From Murimonas intestini (GTDB taxonomy: Bacteria; Bacillota; Clostridia; Lachnospirales; Lachnospiraceae): a stretch of 64,000 nt of DNA. The first letter of the stretch is position 1. Each line of letters starts with the position of its first letter. The DNA lies in contig NZ_JANKBI010000001.1 of assembly GCF_024622195.1 (NCBI RefSeq), positions 434,001-498,000 on the forward strand, read 5' to 3'. Both the position numbers and the translations under genes were made by a program. A model generated the notes under the pieces. That model was not told the DNA's origin and made no database searches. It saw only the letters and a list, made by a program, of their open reading frames with translations. Below, one piece after another: positions 42,788 to 51,752 of the stretch.

Positions 42788-44231
42788 AGCTTTCCAGTTC
42801 AAACGAATGGAAATTGATGCTTCCCTCCCCTGTAAATCTGAAATACAGCTGCGCCCTGTCATCATGCAGGTTCAGCTTTGATTCCATAACAGCCGCAGGG
42901 TTTCCCGTATCCACGGGGATCCTGCAGCAGACGCTGCCCTCAGGGCCGCTCATAACTTCCATGTATCCTTTTCCATTTCCTGATATCTCTATCCTAATCC
43001 TTCTCGTCTCAGTAAGGTCAAAATACTTGAAGCCTGCAACAGCTCCGTCCTGCATATTCGCTATGTACTGATCCCCCTGCTCCTCTCTGTCTTCTCCTGT
43101 CTGTGTAAAGTAGGGATGAACTGATAAATCACCGATCTCATAAATAAATCCCGCACCATCTTTAGAAAAAAGAGAACATGCTATTGATGCCTCATACCTG
43201 CCTGTCCCCCTCAGCGGTTTTCCGTTGAGTCCGCAGCTTGTAATCTCAGCCTGCAGGATCCTTCCGTTTTTGTCAAACTCTATAGGCTCTGCGCATCCCT
43301 GACGGGAAAACGCATGCTGGTTCGTATGGCGGTGATAGAAAATATACCACTGATCCTTTACCCTGACCATACCTCCATGATTATTTCCGATATAATTAGA
43401 AGAATGCTTTGTTGTCCAGCCGTTTAACCCTACATCACCATTTGAAACAACCGTTCCCCCATAAGAATATCCTCTGTCAGGATATCTGCTGACAGCATAA
43501 CAGAGCTCATGGCTGTTGATTGAAGAATATATAAAATAATATGTACCGCCTGTCTTTCTGATCGAACTTGCTTCAAAGAAAGCGTGACCCTCGAATTCTG
43601 TGCCCGCAGAATAAGACACCTGAGGTATAATGCACACAGGCTCTCCTTTCACTGTCAGCATATCACTCTCCAGTTCCATGCAGTATGCCCCCTCATAGCG
43701 CCGTCCATGCATAAACTTTTCCTCACTGGACTCGCTTACAGGCGCGCCAAACCCGGTATAGAGGAATACTCTTCCGTCATCATCCAGGAGGACTCCCGGA
43801 TCAAACTGATAAATATCTCCCTTCGCCTCACCCACAGCCGCCCCTGATGCATGGCGCACTTCCCCATAGTATTCAAACGGGCCTGTGGGAGAATCCCCGG
43901 CCGCCACCGCCATAATACCAATCATATCAAGTGTGTAATACAGATAATATCTTCCATCCGGCCCTCTGACGATATCTGGGGCATACATGTAATGCGTGCC
44001 GTCCGCATTTCTTGGATCCTGGCTCCTTCTGTATATTACTCCCTCACATCTCCAGTCTGACAGATCGTCCACAGGCGCAGACCAGCATACATAATCATTC
44101 ATGCAGAAAGCTTCCCCATTAAACTTATCATGGGAGCCATATACATAAAGCCTGTCCCCAAACACATACGGCTCCCCGTCCGGGATGTACTCACAGCTTG
44201 GCAGATAAGGGTTGAATGCCTGTTTTTTCAT
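42786..44231 (-). CDS. Glycoside hydrolase family 43 enzyme
   Basis: 481 residues. A five-bladed propeller (about 1-330) carries the GH43 acidic triad: an Asp near the start (YIPDGEPYVF), the pKa-modulating Asp in MYAPDIVRGPDGRYYLYY, and the general acid Glu in EGHAFFEASSIRK. The remaining 130 residues look like a beta-sandwich, CBM6-like module (GFKYFDLTETRRIRIEISG). There is no signal peptide, so it acts on imported oligosaccharides; beta-xylosidase or arabinofuranosidase activity is likely but not decided. ATGAGGAGG precedes the ATG. Confidence 0.88.
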   Translation of the reverse strand: MKKQAFNPYLPSCEYIPDGEPYVFGDRLYVYGSHDKFNGEAFCMNDYVCWSAPVDDLSDWRCEGVIYRRSQDPRNADGTHYMYAPDIVRGPDGRYYLYYTLDMIGIMAVAAGDSPTGPFEYYGEVRHASGAAVGEAKGDIYQFDPGVLLDDDGRVFLYTGFGAPVSESSEEKFMHGRRYEGAYCMELESDMLTVKGEPVCIIPQVSYSAGTEFEGHAFFEASSIRKTGGTYYFIYSSINSHELCYAVSRYPDRGYSYGGTVVSNGDVGLNGWTTKHSSNYIGNNHGGMVRVKDQWYIFYHRHTNQHAFSRQGCAEPIEFDKNGRILQAEITSCGLNGKPLRGTGRYEASIACSLFSKDGAGFIYEIGDLSVHPYFTQTGEDREEQGDQYIANMQDGAVAGFKYFDLTETRRIRIEISGNGKGYMEVMSGPEGSVCCRIPVDTGNPAAVMESKLNLHDDRAQLYFRFTGEGSINFHSFELES

Positions 44232-44267
44232 CTACTATACCTCCTCATTATTTTTCCAGATAATATG

Positions 44268-44313
44268 GCTGCCCGCCGGGCTTCTGCCTTCCATGACAGA
44301 GCCCGCGGGCAGC
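44268..44313 (-). repeat. GC-rich hairpin between the 531-residue protein gene and the GH43 gene
   Basis: The arms GCTGCCCGC/GCGGGCAGC and GGGCTTCTG/CAGAGCCC stack into a long imperfect stem with a 10-base loop. No T-tract follows on either strand. It may protect or separate the two messages. Confidence 0.5.
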
Positions 44314-44351
44314 ACTTCAGTTTTCAATTCCTATTGCCTGTCCGGCATATC

Positions 44352-45947
44352 TTATTTGATGCCCAGGACGGCATTGCTGTCCTGCCCTTCTGTATATTCC
44401 AGTGTGATCTTATCTCCCACATTATACTTGATGATATTCAGGTAATCTACAACAGACACGTCATAAATCTCATCACTGCCTTCCAGCATGATGTAATAAT
44501 GTGAATTCCCATCAATGACTCCCTGTGCTATCTTCGCTATTTTCCCTGAAGCAGTCTTGATAGACTCTGTATCTGTCGTAGTGATGCCACCCTCTTTAAG
44601 CAGGTTGATATATGCCTTCTCACATTCAGATACTGTATCGCCTATAGCCACATTCTGGTATTTCTGGATATTGACCATGGCATACTTCTTAACAAGACCT
44701 GCGCCGTCCTTCAGCGCCATGAAGTACGTAGGCTCCCCTGCAATATTTAACAGCAGCGGGAAGGTCGCCTTGTATCCTAAGTTCTGCACCTGTCCCTCAG
44801 CAGAGCCCATGGCAGAGTATTCCTCCGCCCCTGCTATGTCATATCTGCGGCATTCCATGGTCCTCTGGTTCATGAGCACAAAGCCCACATTAGACTGGTC
44901 ACCGCTCACGGAGGTGATGCCTGAATATACCCAGACATCATCATCCATTGCCAGGTAGTTATAGCCGTCTGTAGTTTTCAGGCACCCCTTCTGTCCCAGG
45001 ATACTGTTAAAGTATCCGTTCTGGAGGCTGCCGTGATAATCATACAGCTGGATCAGAAGATCTGCCGAGAACACATGGTCAACCCACGTAGGACAGTCCT
45101 CCACAGTATAATCCTGCGTCTCCCCTGTTATGGCATTACAGAGCACCACTCTTCCTATAGTTACCCCGCCGAACAGGCCAATGTTAAACTTCTTTACAGG
45201 GCACACCCAGTACGGTGTTCCCTCATCATCTATCTCAAAGCTCAATGTATCAAAAATATATGTCGGATAACGGAATCTGAGATGTCTGTTAATATTCCTG
45301 TTAAAGTATTCTGACTGGGAATACTTGATAGGCTGGTCCAGCTTGACAAGCTCTGTATTCTGGTTTGCCATATCGATCCTTATATAAGCCGGAATTCCCT
45401 TTGACTGGTTTGTCAGCCACTTGATCGGGCTGGCATATACAAGCGGTGTAACCCTCACAGGCATATCCTGGTAATTGATCTGGGTATACAGATTGCTCAC
45501 CTCAAACTGAGATACCATGTCTACCATGCTTCCCATTTTCCTGTTTCCAAGAAGCGCTGCAGAATCCTTGTCCAAAAGAGGGATCTGGTTATAATTTACT
45601 TCTTTGATATCCTCTGTAAAGTCCCTGCTCTGTGCATTGATGAGCGCCTGATACTTCTTGGCATTCACGATCGGAGAGGACAGTACGCTGCCGCCCAGAT
45701 ACACGATTACGATCAATATCAGGACTCCGATGCCGATCTTTAATCCTTTGCTGTCTTTCACATCATCTACAGTGCGCACCTTTTTCCTGAAACCATAGAT
45801 AACAAGTATAAATACCACTGCAACCATAAGAAATGTCCAGAACCCTGATGCATGGATATTGATTGCCGGCAGATTTACGTAGTAATAAATTCCTGCCAGG
45901 ATAATCACAGCCAGTACTGCTCCGATTTTTAATCCTATTTTTTTCAT
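44352..45947 (-). CDS. Membrane-anchored protein of unknown function, 531 residues
   Basis: Not recognised. Three hydrophobic segments lie near the N-terminus (about 7-24, 35-52, 70-89), the last two joined by a charged cytoplasmic loop (FRKKVRTVDDVKDSKG). About 430 residues then follow, probably outside the cell, rich in beta-type sequence with blocks such as YWVCPVKKFNIGLFGGVTIGRVVLCNAITGE and LAMDDDVWVYSGITSV. The last 100 residues contain YYIMLEGSDEIYDVSVVDYLNIIKYNVGD, reminiscent of a small beta-barrel. AAGGAGG precedes the ATG. It lies 23 bases from recJ and could be the end of that transcript. Confidence 0.75.
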   Translation of the reverse strand: MKKIGLKIGAVLAVIILAGIYYYVNLPAINIHASGFWTFLMVAVVFILVIYGFRKKVRTVDDVKDSKGLKIGIGVLILIVIVYLGGSVLSSPIVNAKKYQALINAQSRDFTEDIKEVNYNQIPLLDKDSAALLGNRKMGSMVDMVSQFEVSNLYTQINYQDMPVRVTPLVYASPIKWLTNQSKGIPAYIRIDMANQNTELVKLDQPIKYSQSEYFNRNINRHLRFRYPTYIFDTLSFEIDDEGTPYWVCPVKKFNIGLFGGVTIGRVVLCNAITGETQDYTVEDCPTWVDHVFSADLLIQLYDYHGSLQNGYFNSILGQKGCLKTTDGYNYLAMDDDVWVYSGITSVSGDQSNVGFVLMNQRTMECRRYDIAGAEEYSAMGSAEGQVQNLGYKATFPLLLNIAGEPTYFMALKDGAGLVKKYAMVNIQKYQNVAIGDTVSECEKAYINLLKEGGITTTDTESIKTASGKIAKIAQGVIDGNSHYYIMLEGSDEIYDVSVVDYLNIIKYNVGDKITLEYTEGQDSNAVLGIK

Positions 45948-45970
45948 AATCCTCCTTTGGCATTTTGCCT

Positions 45971-47731
45971 TTACTGATAATTTTGTATGACTATCTGTAT
46001 GCTCCTCTTATCCCTGAATTCATTTACAGAAGGATAATAAGTGACGGACATGGAAATATTATTTTCCCGCTGCTGCAGCATCTTCTGCACTTCACCCGGC
46101 CCGAACTTTTCACTCAGATAGTCCAGCATCTTATTCACATCCCCGAAATACATGGCGTCCATCACGGTACCTGACTGGTTCAGCACCTGGAACTTCAGTA
46201 CATTCCTGTTTTTGCCAAGAATTCTGGCTCCTGTGACTGTCAGGCCTTTTTCAGCAAATACAGGCTTTGTATTGCCTTTTCCAAAAGGCTCCAGAAGCTC
46301 CAGTTCACCTATCAGCTTTTCCGTTATGTAATGGATGGGCATAGGGACGTCAATTGTTATTTTAGGAATAAAGTCTTCATCTGTCAAGGCTGCCTGCATA
46401 TTTATTTTTTTTCTGAAGAGCTCCACATTCTCTTTCTCCAGTGTAAGCCCTCCCGCCATGGGATGCCCCCCGAATTTTACGAAAAGCTCCTGAACAGACA
46501 TCATCCCCTCAAACATATTATAGGCCTCAATAGAGCGGCCTGATCCCTTTACCTTTCCTTCTGAATCTGTCAGCACAAAAACAGGCTTATTGTATCTTTC
46601 CCTGATCCGCCCCGCTATGATCCCCGCAAGGCTCTCGTGGCAGGAGGGCAGATAAACAACAAGTACCTTATCCAGCTTCAGCGCCCCTTCCTCGATGATC
46701 TTTATGGCTTCTTCCAGGCCTTCTGACGTCATCTGCTTCCGCTCATCATTCAACTGCCTCAGTTCAGCTGCCAGGAGGGCAGCCTTCTCCCCGTCTTCCT
46801 CAGCGAGCAGCGCCAGAGCCTTTTTAGCAGTGTCCAGCCGGCCGCTGGCATTTATACATGGTCCTAATACAAAACCTATATGATATGCACCTATGTGGGC
46901 ATCCTCCAGCCCGTTCTCATGTATAAGAGCCCTAAGCCCCGCATTGCCTGTCCTGCGCAGCATCTTCAGCCCTTCTTTTACAAGGATCCTGTTCTCGCCC
47001 TTTAAGTCCATCACATCCCCAACAGTTGCTATCGCCGCATATTCCACAAAAGCATCAGCCTCCTCTTCCGGAAGCCCCATGGCTCCATAGAGGCATCTGA
47101 TAAGCTTATAGGCTACGGCAGCCCCGCAGAGCCCTTTAAACGGATATGCACAGTCAGGCCTTTTGGGATTGACTACTGCATCTGCTTCAGGCATCTTAAG
47201 TACTTTCTCTCCTTCTTTCTCATCGAAATGAAGTTCATGATGGTCTGTGACGATCACACACATACCCAGCTTCTTAGCATAGGCCACCTGTTCAATTGCC
47301 GCAATCCCATTGTCACAGGTGAGGATCGTGTCGGTCCCGTCCTCATATGCCTGCTGTATGAGCTGCTCATTGATACCATAGCCGTCCCTGATCCTGTCAG
47401 GTATCTCAATGTCCACATTTGCCCCGCATCTTTTCAGGCCCGACAACAGGATATAGGTTGAACACACCCCGTCAATATCATAGTCTCCTATGACCCTTAC
47501 AGCTTTCTGTTCTCTTATCTTCTCAGCCAGGATACCGGCCGCTTTATCGCAGTCCATGAGCAGATGGGGGCTGGCCAGGCTCTCCAGCGTGCCTGTCAGA
47601 TATTCCTCTATTTCTTCTTCTGTGACCACATCCCTGTTTCTGATGATCCTGGCTGTCACCTGGTCGATATGGAATCTCTCAGCTATTGCGGCAAAATCTG
47701 CCCGCTTGGCCGAAACCACCCATTTTTCCAT
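45971..47731 (-). CDS. recJ: Single-stranded-DNA-specific exonuclease RecJ
   Basis: A 5'-3' exonuclease in recombination and mismatch repair. The start at 47731 (MEKWVVSAKR) has GAGGAGGAAC upstream. Metal motifs are RVIGDYDIDGVCSTYIL (motif I), VTDHHELHF (DHH, motif III) and GCINASGRLDTA-type GPCINASGRLDTA in the DHHA1 domain (KGSGRSIEAYNMFEGM, KFGGHPMAGGLTL). The C-terminal OB domain is about 460-586. The roughly 586 residues are a normal length. Confidence 0.95.
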   Translation of the reverse strand: MEKWVVSAKRADFAAIAERFHIDQVTARIIRNRDVVTEEEIEEYLTGTLESLASPHLLMDCDKAAGILAEKIREQKAVRVIGDYDIDGVCSTYILLSGLKRCGANVDIEIPDRIRDGYGINEQLIQQAYEDGTDTILTCDNGIAAIEQVAYAKKLGMCVIVTDHHELHFDEKEGEKVLKMPEADAVVNPKRPDCAYPFKGLCGAAVAYKLIRCLYGAMGLPEEEADAFVEYAAIATVGDVMDLKGENRILVKEGLKMLRRTGNAGLRALIHENGLEDAHIGAYHIGFVLGPCINASGRLDTAKKALALLAEEDGEKAALLAAELRQLNDERKQMTSEGLEEAIKIIEEGALKLDKVLVVYLPSCHESLAGIIAGRIRERYNKPVFVLTDSEGKVKGSGRSIEAYNMFEGMMSVQELFVKFGGHPMAGGLTLEKENVELFRKKINMQAALTDEDFIPKITIDVPMPIHYITEKLIGELELLEPFGKGNTKPVFAEKGLTVTGARILGKNRNVLKFQVLNQSGTVMDAMYFGDVNKMLDYLSEKFGPGEVQKMLQQRENNISMSVTYYPSVNEFRDKRSIQIVIQNYQ

Positions 47732-47752
47732 AATGTTCCTCCTCTGTATAGT

Positions 47753-47781
47753 CAAAGAGGCGCTGCACTCTGCAACGCCTC
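47753..47781 (-). terminator. Hairpin terminator between secDF and recJ
   Basis: GAGGCG-TGCA arms with a 3-base loop and one mismatch (47757-47781), followed on the minus strand by a weak T-tract (TTTGAC). Probably a partial terminator. Confidence 0.6.
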
Positions 47782-47792
47782 CGCTAAAATTA

Positions 47793-49970
47793 TTACTTGT
47801 TTTTCTTAGATGTTACTTTTTTAACTTCATCCTGCTTTTTCAATGACTTTGTCTTCATAACATACCACAGCGCTCCTGTGATGCACACTGAAGAGTATGC
47901 TCCGCAGAGGATACCTACCATCAGAGGAAGGGCAAATTCCTGAATGGAAGGCACACCCAGTATGTAGAGGGCAGCCACCATGACAAATGTAGTAAAGGAA
48001 GTATAGATACTTCTTGTCAGAGTCTGTGTAATACTCTTATTTACAACGTCAGCAATGGTATCCTTCTTCTGCATCAGCTTCATATTTTCACGGATACGGT
48101 CAAAGATAACGATGGTGGCATTGATAGAGTAACCAACGATTGTCAGCATACATGCAATAAATGTATTGCCCACGGATACCCATGCTATAGCGTAAAATGC
48201 AAGTACAACAAGCACGTCATGCACAAGGGCGATAACTGCACTCGTGGCAAAGCGGATATCTTTAAAGCGGAACCAGATATAGATCAGCATACAGATCGTA
48301 GCTATGATTACTGCTATAATTGCATCGCTTCTCATCTCATTGCTGATCGTAGAAGAAATACTCTCTGCAGTTATCAGGCTCTCATCAACTCCGAACTTAT
48401 CTGCAAGCGCCGTATTCAGTGCTTCCCTTTCGTCCAGGCTGAGTTCTCTTGTCTTAATGATGACCTGGTTTGTGCCCGCCACCTTCTGTGTCTGTATGTT
48501 TGCATCATTTGTGATCTCCTGTACGACCGGCTTCACCTGAGAATCAATGTCAGCGATAGTCAGGTCTTCATTGAAGGTCACATCTGTGGAGGTACCGCCC
48601 TTAAATTCCAGGCTGTAATTCAGCGCTCCGCCTGAACTGCTGTGCACAAGCATGGTCAGAGGACCTGCCAGCACAAGAACGATCGAGATCACAAAGAATA
48701 TATGTTTCTTGCCAAGGAAATTAATTACTTTTCTTTCCTTCTGTCTTCCATAGTATTTCTCATCCTTAACGCCCAGGGCAAACAGAGCATTCATGAGAAG
48801 CCTTGATACAACAAGAGCTGTAAACATGGATAACACGATACCAAGAGCCAGCGTCTGTGCAAAGCCTTTGATACTTCCCATTCCCATAAGTCCAAGTACT
48901 GCCGCTGCGATCAGGGTAGTGATATTGCCGTCCACAATCGCTGAGAGAGCCTTCTGGAAACCTGACTGTATGGAAGCCTTCACACTCTTATCAGCAGCTA
49001 TCTCCTCACGGATACGTGCGTAGATAATAACATTGGCATCTACGGCCATACCGATACTCAGAATGATACCTGCTATACCGGAAAGGGTCAGCGTAATATC
49101 AAATGCGTTTAACATTACCAGCATCAGCGTGGTATAGATCAGCAGTGAGATACTCGCAACTACACCAGGGACACGGTAAACAATGATCATGAATATGATA
49201 ACAATGATAAGGCCTATGATACCTGCCAGAAGGCTTGTAGAAATAGCTTCCTCACCCAGCTGTGCACCGACCACATTAGAGCGCAGCTCTTCCAGTGTCA
49301 GTGAAAGTGATCCTATACGGATATAGGACGCAAGGCTTTCAGCTGCTTCCTGGCTTCCCATCTTTGTAATATAAGCCACACCGCCTGTGATGGCTGCTTC
49401 TACTGTAGGATAGCTGATCGTCTCACCATTATAAATAATATAGATCGGCTTTCCGATATTATTTGTAGTAGCTTCACCGAACTTTTTCGCGCCTTCATCT
49501 GTCAGACGCAGTTCAACAGAGTACTGCTTATTTCCCATTTCATCCGCACCTGCCTGTGCAGAAGCAGTCTCCACATCAATACCAGTGATAACCACCTCTC
49601 CGTCCTGGGTCTTAAATTCCAGAGAACCAGGCTTTCCTAAATCCTCCAGGATCGCATTTGCATCTGTAACGCCAGGGATCTCGATATTGATCCTGTCACT
49701 GCCTTCCTGATAGACCTGTGCCTCTGTGCTGTACTGGTCTACACGCTGCTGCAGCTTATAAATAGTATCTGCCATATCTTCAGCAGACGGCGCCTCATCC
49801 CCCACTACCTGATACGTTATGCTGACTCCGCCAGCCAGGTCAAGACCTGTCTTGATGTTCTTTGCTGAACCTGTCCCGGTAGGTCCAAATCCAATTCCCG
49901 CTGTAAAAGACAGCAGGCCTAAGACCAGGGCTGCCAGAACAACCACTAAAATTGCTCTGTTTTTCTTCAT
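47793..49970 (-). CDS. secDF: Protein translocase SecDF (fused)
   Basis: A 725-residue fusion of SecD (1 to about 410) and SecF (about 420-710), each with six membrane helices and a large periplasm-side loop. SecD has DLAGGVSITYQV and VDANVIIYARIREE; SecF has LEFKGGTSTDVTF and GYSINATIVIFDRIRENM. It uses the ion gradient to pull proteins through SecYEG. It follows scfB by 23 bases, a common clostridial arrangement that may link SCIFF to secretion. Confidence 0.96.
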   Translation of the reverse strand: MKKNRAILVVVLAALVLGLLSFTAGIGFGPTGTGSAKNIKTGLDLAGGVSITYQVVGDEAPSAEDMADTIYKLQQRVDQYSTEAQVYQEGSDRINIEIPGVTDANAILEDLGKPGSLEFKTQDGEVVITGIDVETASAQAGADEMGNKQYSVELRLTDEGAKKFGEATTNNIGKPIYIIYNGETISYPTVEAAITGGVAYITKMGSQEAAESLASYIRIGSLSLTLEELRSNVVGAQLGEEAISTSLLAGIIGLIIVIIFMIIVYRVPGVVASISLLIYTTLMLVMLNAFDITLTLSGIAGIILSIGMAVDANVIIYARIREEIAADKSVKASIQSGFQKALSAIVDGNITTLIAAAVLGLMGMGSIKGFAQTLALGIVLSMFTALVVSRLLMNALFALGVKDEKYYGRQKERKVINFLGKKHIFFVISIVLVLAGPLTMLVHSSSGGALNYSLEFKGGTSTDVTFNEDLTIADIDSQVKPVVQEITNDANIQTQKVAGTNQVIIKTRELSLDEREALNTALADKFGVDESLITAESISSTISNEMRSDAIIAVIIATICMLIYIWFRFKDIRFATSAVIALVHDVLVVLAFYAIAWVSVGNTFIACMLTIVGYSINATIVIFDRIRENMKLMQKKDTIADVVNKSITQTLTRSIYTSFTTFVMVAALYILGVPSIQEFALPLMVGILCGAYSSVCITGALWYVMKTKSLKKQDEVKKVTSKKNK

Positions 49971-49993
49971 TTCTTTTTCTTCTCCTTCTGTTC

Positions 49994-51361
49994 CTATTCT
50001 TCACTTTCTTCTGCCAAAGCAGCCTTTATCATGATGGCGCACTCCACACGTTTTCTCTGGAGCTCGCACCCGATATCATAGGCATCATTAATCGAGCCGT
50101 GAAATTTATAGGAGTTGGCTGCGCATCCGCCGCTGCAGTAGAATCTGGCAAAGCAGTCCCTGCATTTGTCCTTGGCATAGACATTACATCCTTTAAATTC
50201 TTCCTGGATATCCTCCCGCTTTATTCCGTCAAAGACATTTCCCATAAGAAATTCTTCCTCTCCGACGAACTGATGGCACGGATAGAAATCCCCCCACGGT
50301 GTCACTGCCAGATATTCTGTTCCGGAGCCGCACCCTGATAATCTCTTATAGACACAGGGGCCTCCTGTCAGATCGATCATAAAATGGAAAAAGGTAAATC
50401 CTCTTCCTTCTCTCTCCCTTTTCACCATCTCTGCGGCAAGCTTATCATACTCTTCGCATATTCTGGCGATGTCTTCTTCGCGGATGGCATACTCTTCCTC
50501 CGGCGAGGCTACCACCGGCTCCACCGATACCTGTTTAAATCCCATATCGGCCAGATGCAGCACATCCTCTGCAAAATCCAGGTTTTCATGCGTGAAAGTT
50601 CCTCTCACATAATACTTCTCCTGGTTTCTGCTGTCAGCAAATTTTTTGAACTTCGGTACGATCAGATCATAGCTGCCGCTGCCGTTCCTGAAAGGCCTCA
50701 TTTTATCATTGACTTCTTTCCTGCCGTCAATGCTGAGGACTACATTTGCCATCTCTTTATTGCAGAATTCCATAATCTCATCATTTAAAAGAACTCCGTT
50801 TGTGGTCAGCGTAAACCTGAAATTCTTATCATGGAGCTTCTCCTGACTGCGGCCGTATTCCACAAGATCCTTTACCACCTGCCAGTTCATCAGAGGTTCC
50901 CCGCCGAAGAAATCCACCTCCAGGTTCCTTCTGTTCCCTGAATTTGCAATCAGAAAGTCCAGAGCCTGTTTTCCAACCTCAAAACTCATCAGAGCCCTGC
51001 GCCCATGGTATTCCCCTTCTTCAGCAAAGCAGTAGCGACAGGCCAGATTACAGTCATGTGCGATGTGGAGACAGAGGGCTTTTACTACCGTAGGACGTTT
51101 TTTGAATGCCTCGATCGACGGCTTGTAGTTATCTTCTGTGAATAAGAACCCTGCTTCCTTCAGTTCCCTGCAGTCAGATACGGCCTCTTCTATTTCTTCA
51201 ATACCGTATTTCTCTTTCAGACTGCTGACTATGTTCTCATCTGGTTCTCCCTTTTCCATAAAAGGAATCACATCGTATACTACGTCATCCACCACATGCA
51301 CTGCACCGCTGTTAACGTCCAAGACTATATTATAGCCATTATTTTTATATTGATGGACCAC
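49994..51361 (-). CDS. scfB: SCIFF peptide maturase, radical SAM/SPASM thioether-forming enzyme
   Basis: Makes a Cys-to-Thr thioether bridge in the SCIFF precursor. 455 residues: an N-terminal RiPP-recognition (PqqD-like) region (1 to about 80), the radical SAM cluster motif at Cys104, Cys108, Cys111 (DCNLACRYCFAEEG), SAM site DFFGGEPLMNW, and a SPASM domain with two auxiliary clusters (SGCGSGTEYLAVTPWGDFYP, then KDKCRDCFARFYCSGGCAAN). The start is GTG at 51361 after AAAGGGG. It lies next to its substrate gene scfA. The modified peptide's cellular role is unknown. Confidence 0.96.
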   Translation of the reverse strand: MVHQYKNNGYNIVLDVNSGAVHVVDDVVYDVIPFMEKGEPDENIVSSLKEKYGIEEIEEAVSDCRELKEAGFLFTEDNYKPSIEAFKKRPTVVKALCLHIAHDCNLACRYCFAEEGEYHGRRALMSFEVGKQALDFLIANSGNRRNLEVDFFGGEPLMNWQVVKDLVEYGRSQEKLHDKNFRFTLTTNGVLLNDEIMEFCNKEMANVVLSIDGRKEVNDKMRPFRNGSGSYDLIVPKFKKFADSRNQEKYYVRGTFTHENLDFAEDVLHLADMGFKQVSVEPVVASPEEEYAIREEDIARICEEYDKLAAEMVKREREGRGFTFFHFMIDLTGGPCVYKRLSGCGSGTEYLAVTPWGDFYPCHQFVGEEEFLMGNVFDGIKREDIQEEFKGCNVYAKDKCRDCFARFYCSGGCAANSYKFHGSINDAYDIGCELQRKRVECAIMIKAALAEESEE

Positions 51362-51497
51362 TTTAATCCCCTTTCAACTCAATTCCATAACAAAATACCC
51401 GATTGCCGCCCGTTCCCAAACAAGCTATCGAGTATCCGGAAGTACTTATTTTCTGCGGCTTGACCGCGGTTCTGCGAACAGTGACAATTTAAGTACA

Positions 51498-51527
51498 ATA
51501 AGCAGCGGATCAATATCCGCTGCTTAT
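51498..51527 (-). terminator. Intercistronic hairpin between scfA and scfB
   Basis: A perfect 13-bp stem (ATAAGCAGCGGAT and its complement) with a 4-base loop, 11 bases after the scfA stop. On the minus strand it is not followed by a clear T-tract, so it may attenuate or protect the short scfA message rather than end it fully, giving more precursor than enzyme. Confidence 0.6.
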
Positions 51528-51537
51528 ATCATTATAC

Positions 51538-51681
51538 TTATTTATTATTTTCGCAGCTCTGATTTCCTACTGTACAGGATGTCTTGCATGCTGACTGGCA
51601 GGAAGTCTGGCATTCTCCGCAGCCGCCTTTTTTCAAGGTGTTCTGTAAAGTCTGTGTATTCAGTGTCTTGATATGCTTCAT
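51538..51681 (-). CDS. scfA: SCIFF ranthipeptide precursor (six Cys in forty-five)
   Basis: A 47-residue RiPP precursor, read directly because it is short. The leader MKHIKTLNTQTLQNTLKKGG is followed by a Cys-rich core with Cys at 21, 24, 28, 32, 36 and 43, the exact family spacing. Cys32 and Thr37 are in the same positions as the pair bridged in the characterised Thermoanaerobacter peptide (Tte1186a). GAGGAGG lies eight bases before the ATG. It has its own extended -10 promoter and precedes scfB. This family is nearly universal in Clostridia, but the mature product's function is not established. Confidence 0.96.
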   Translation of the reverse strand: MKHIKTLNTQTLQNTLKKGGCGECQTSCQSACKTSCTVGNQSCENNK

Positions 51682-51715
51682 GCTATTAGCCTCCTCACTT
51701 TGATTAACTTTTGCT

Positions 51716-51724
51716 ATTATAGCA
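51716..51724 (-). promoter_or_regulatory. Extended -10 promoter of scfA
   Basis: TGCTATAAT on the minus strand in the 71-base gap after the EF-G-like gene. No good -35 is seen at 17 bases; the TG extension may compensate. Confidence 0.55.
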
Positions 51725-51752
51725 TAAGTATCAAGATTTTTAAAGTACTTTT

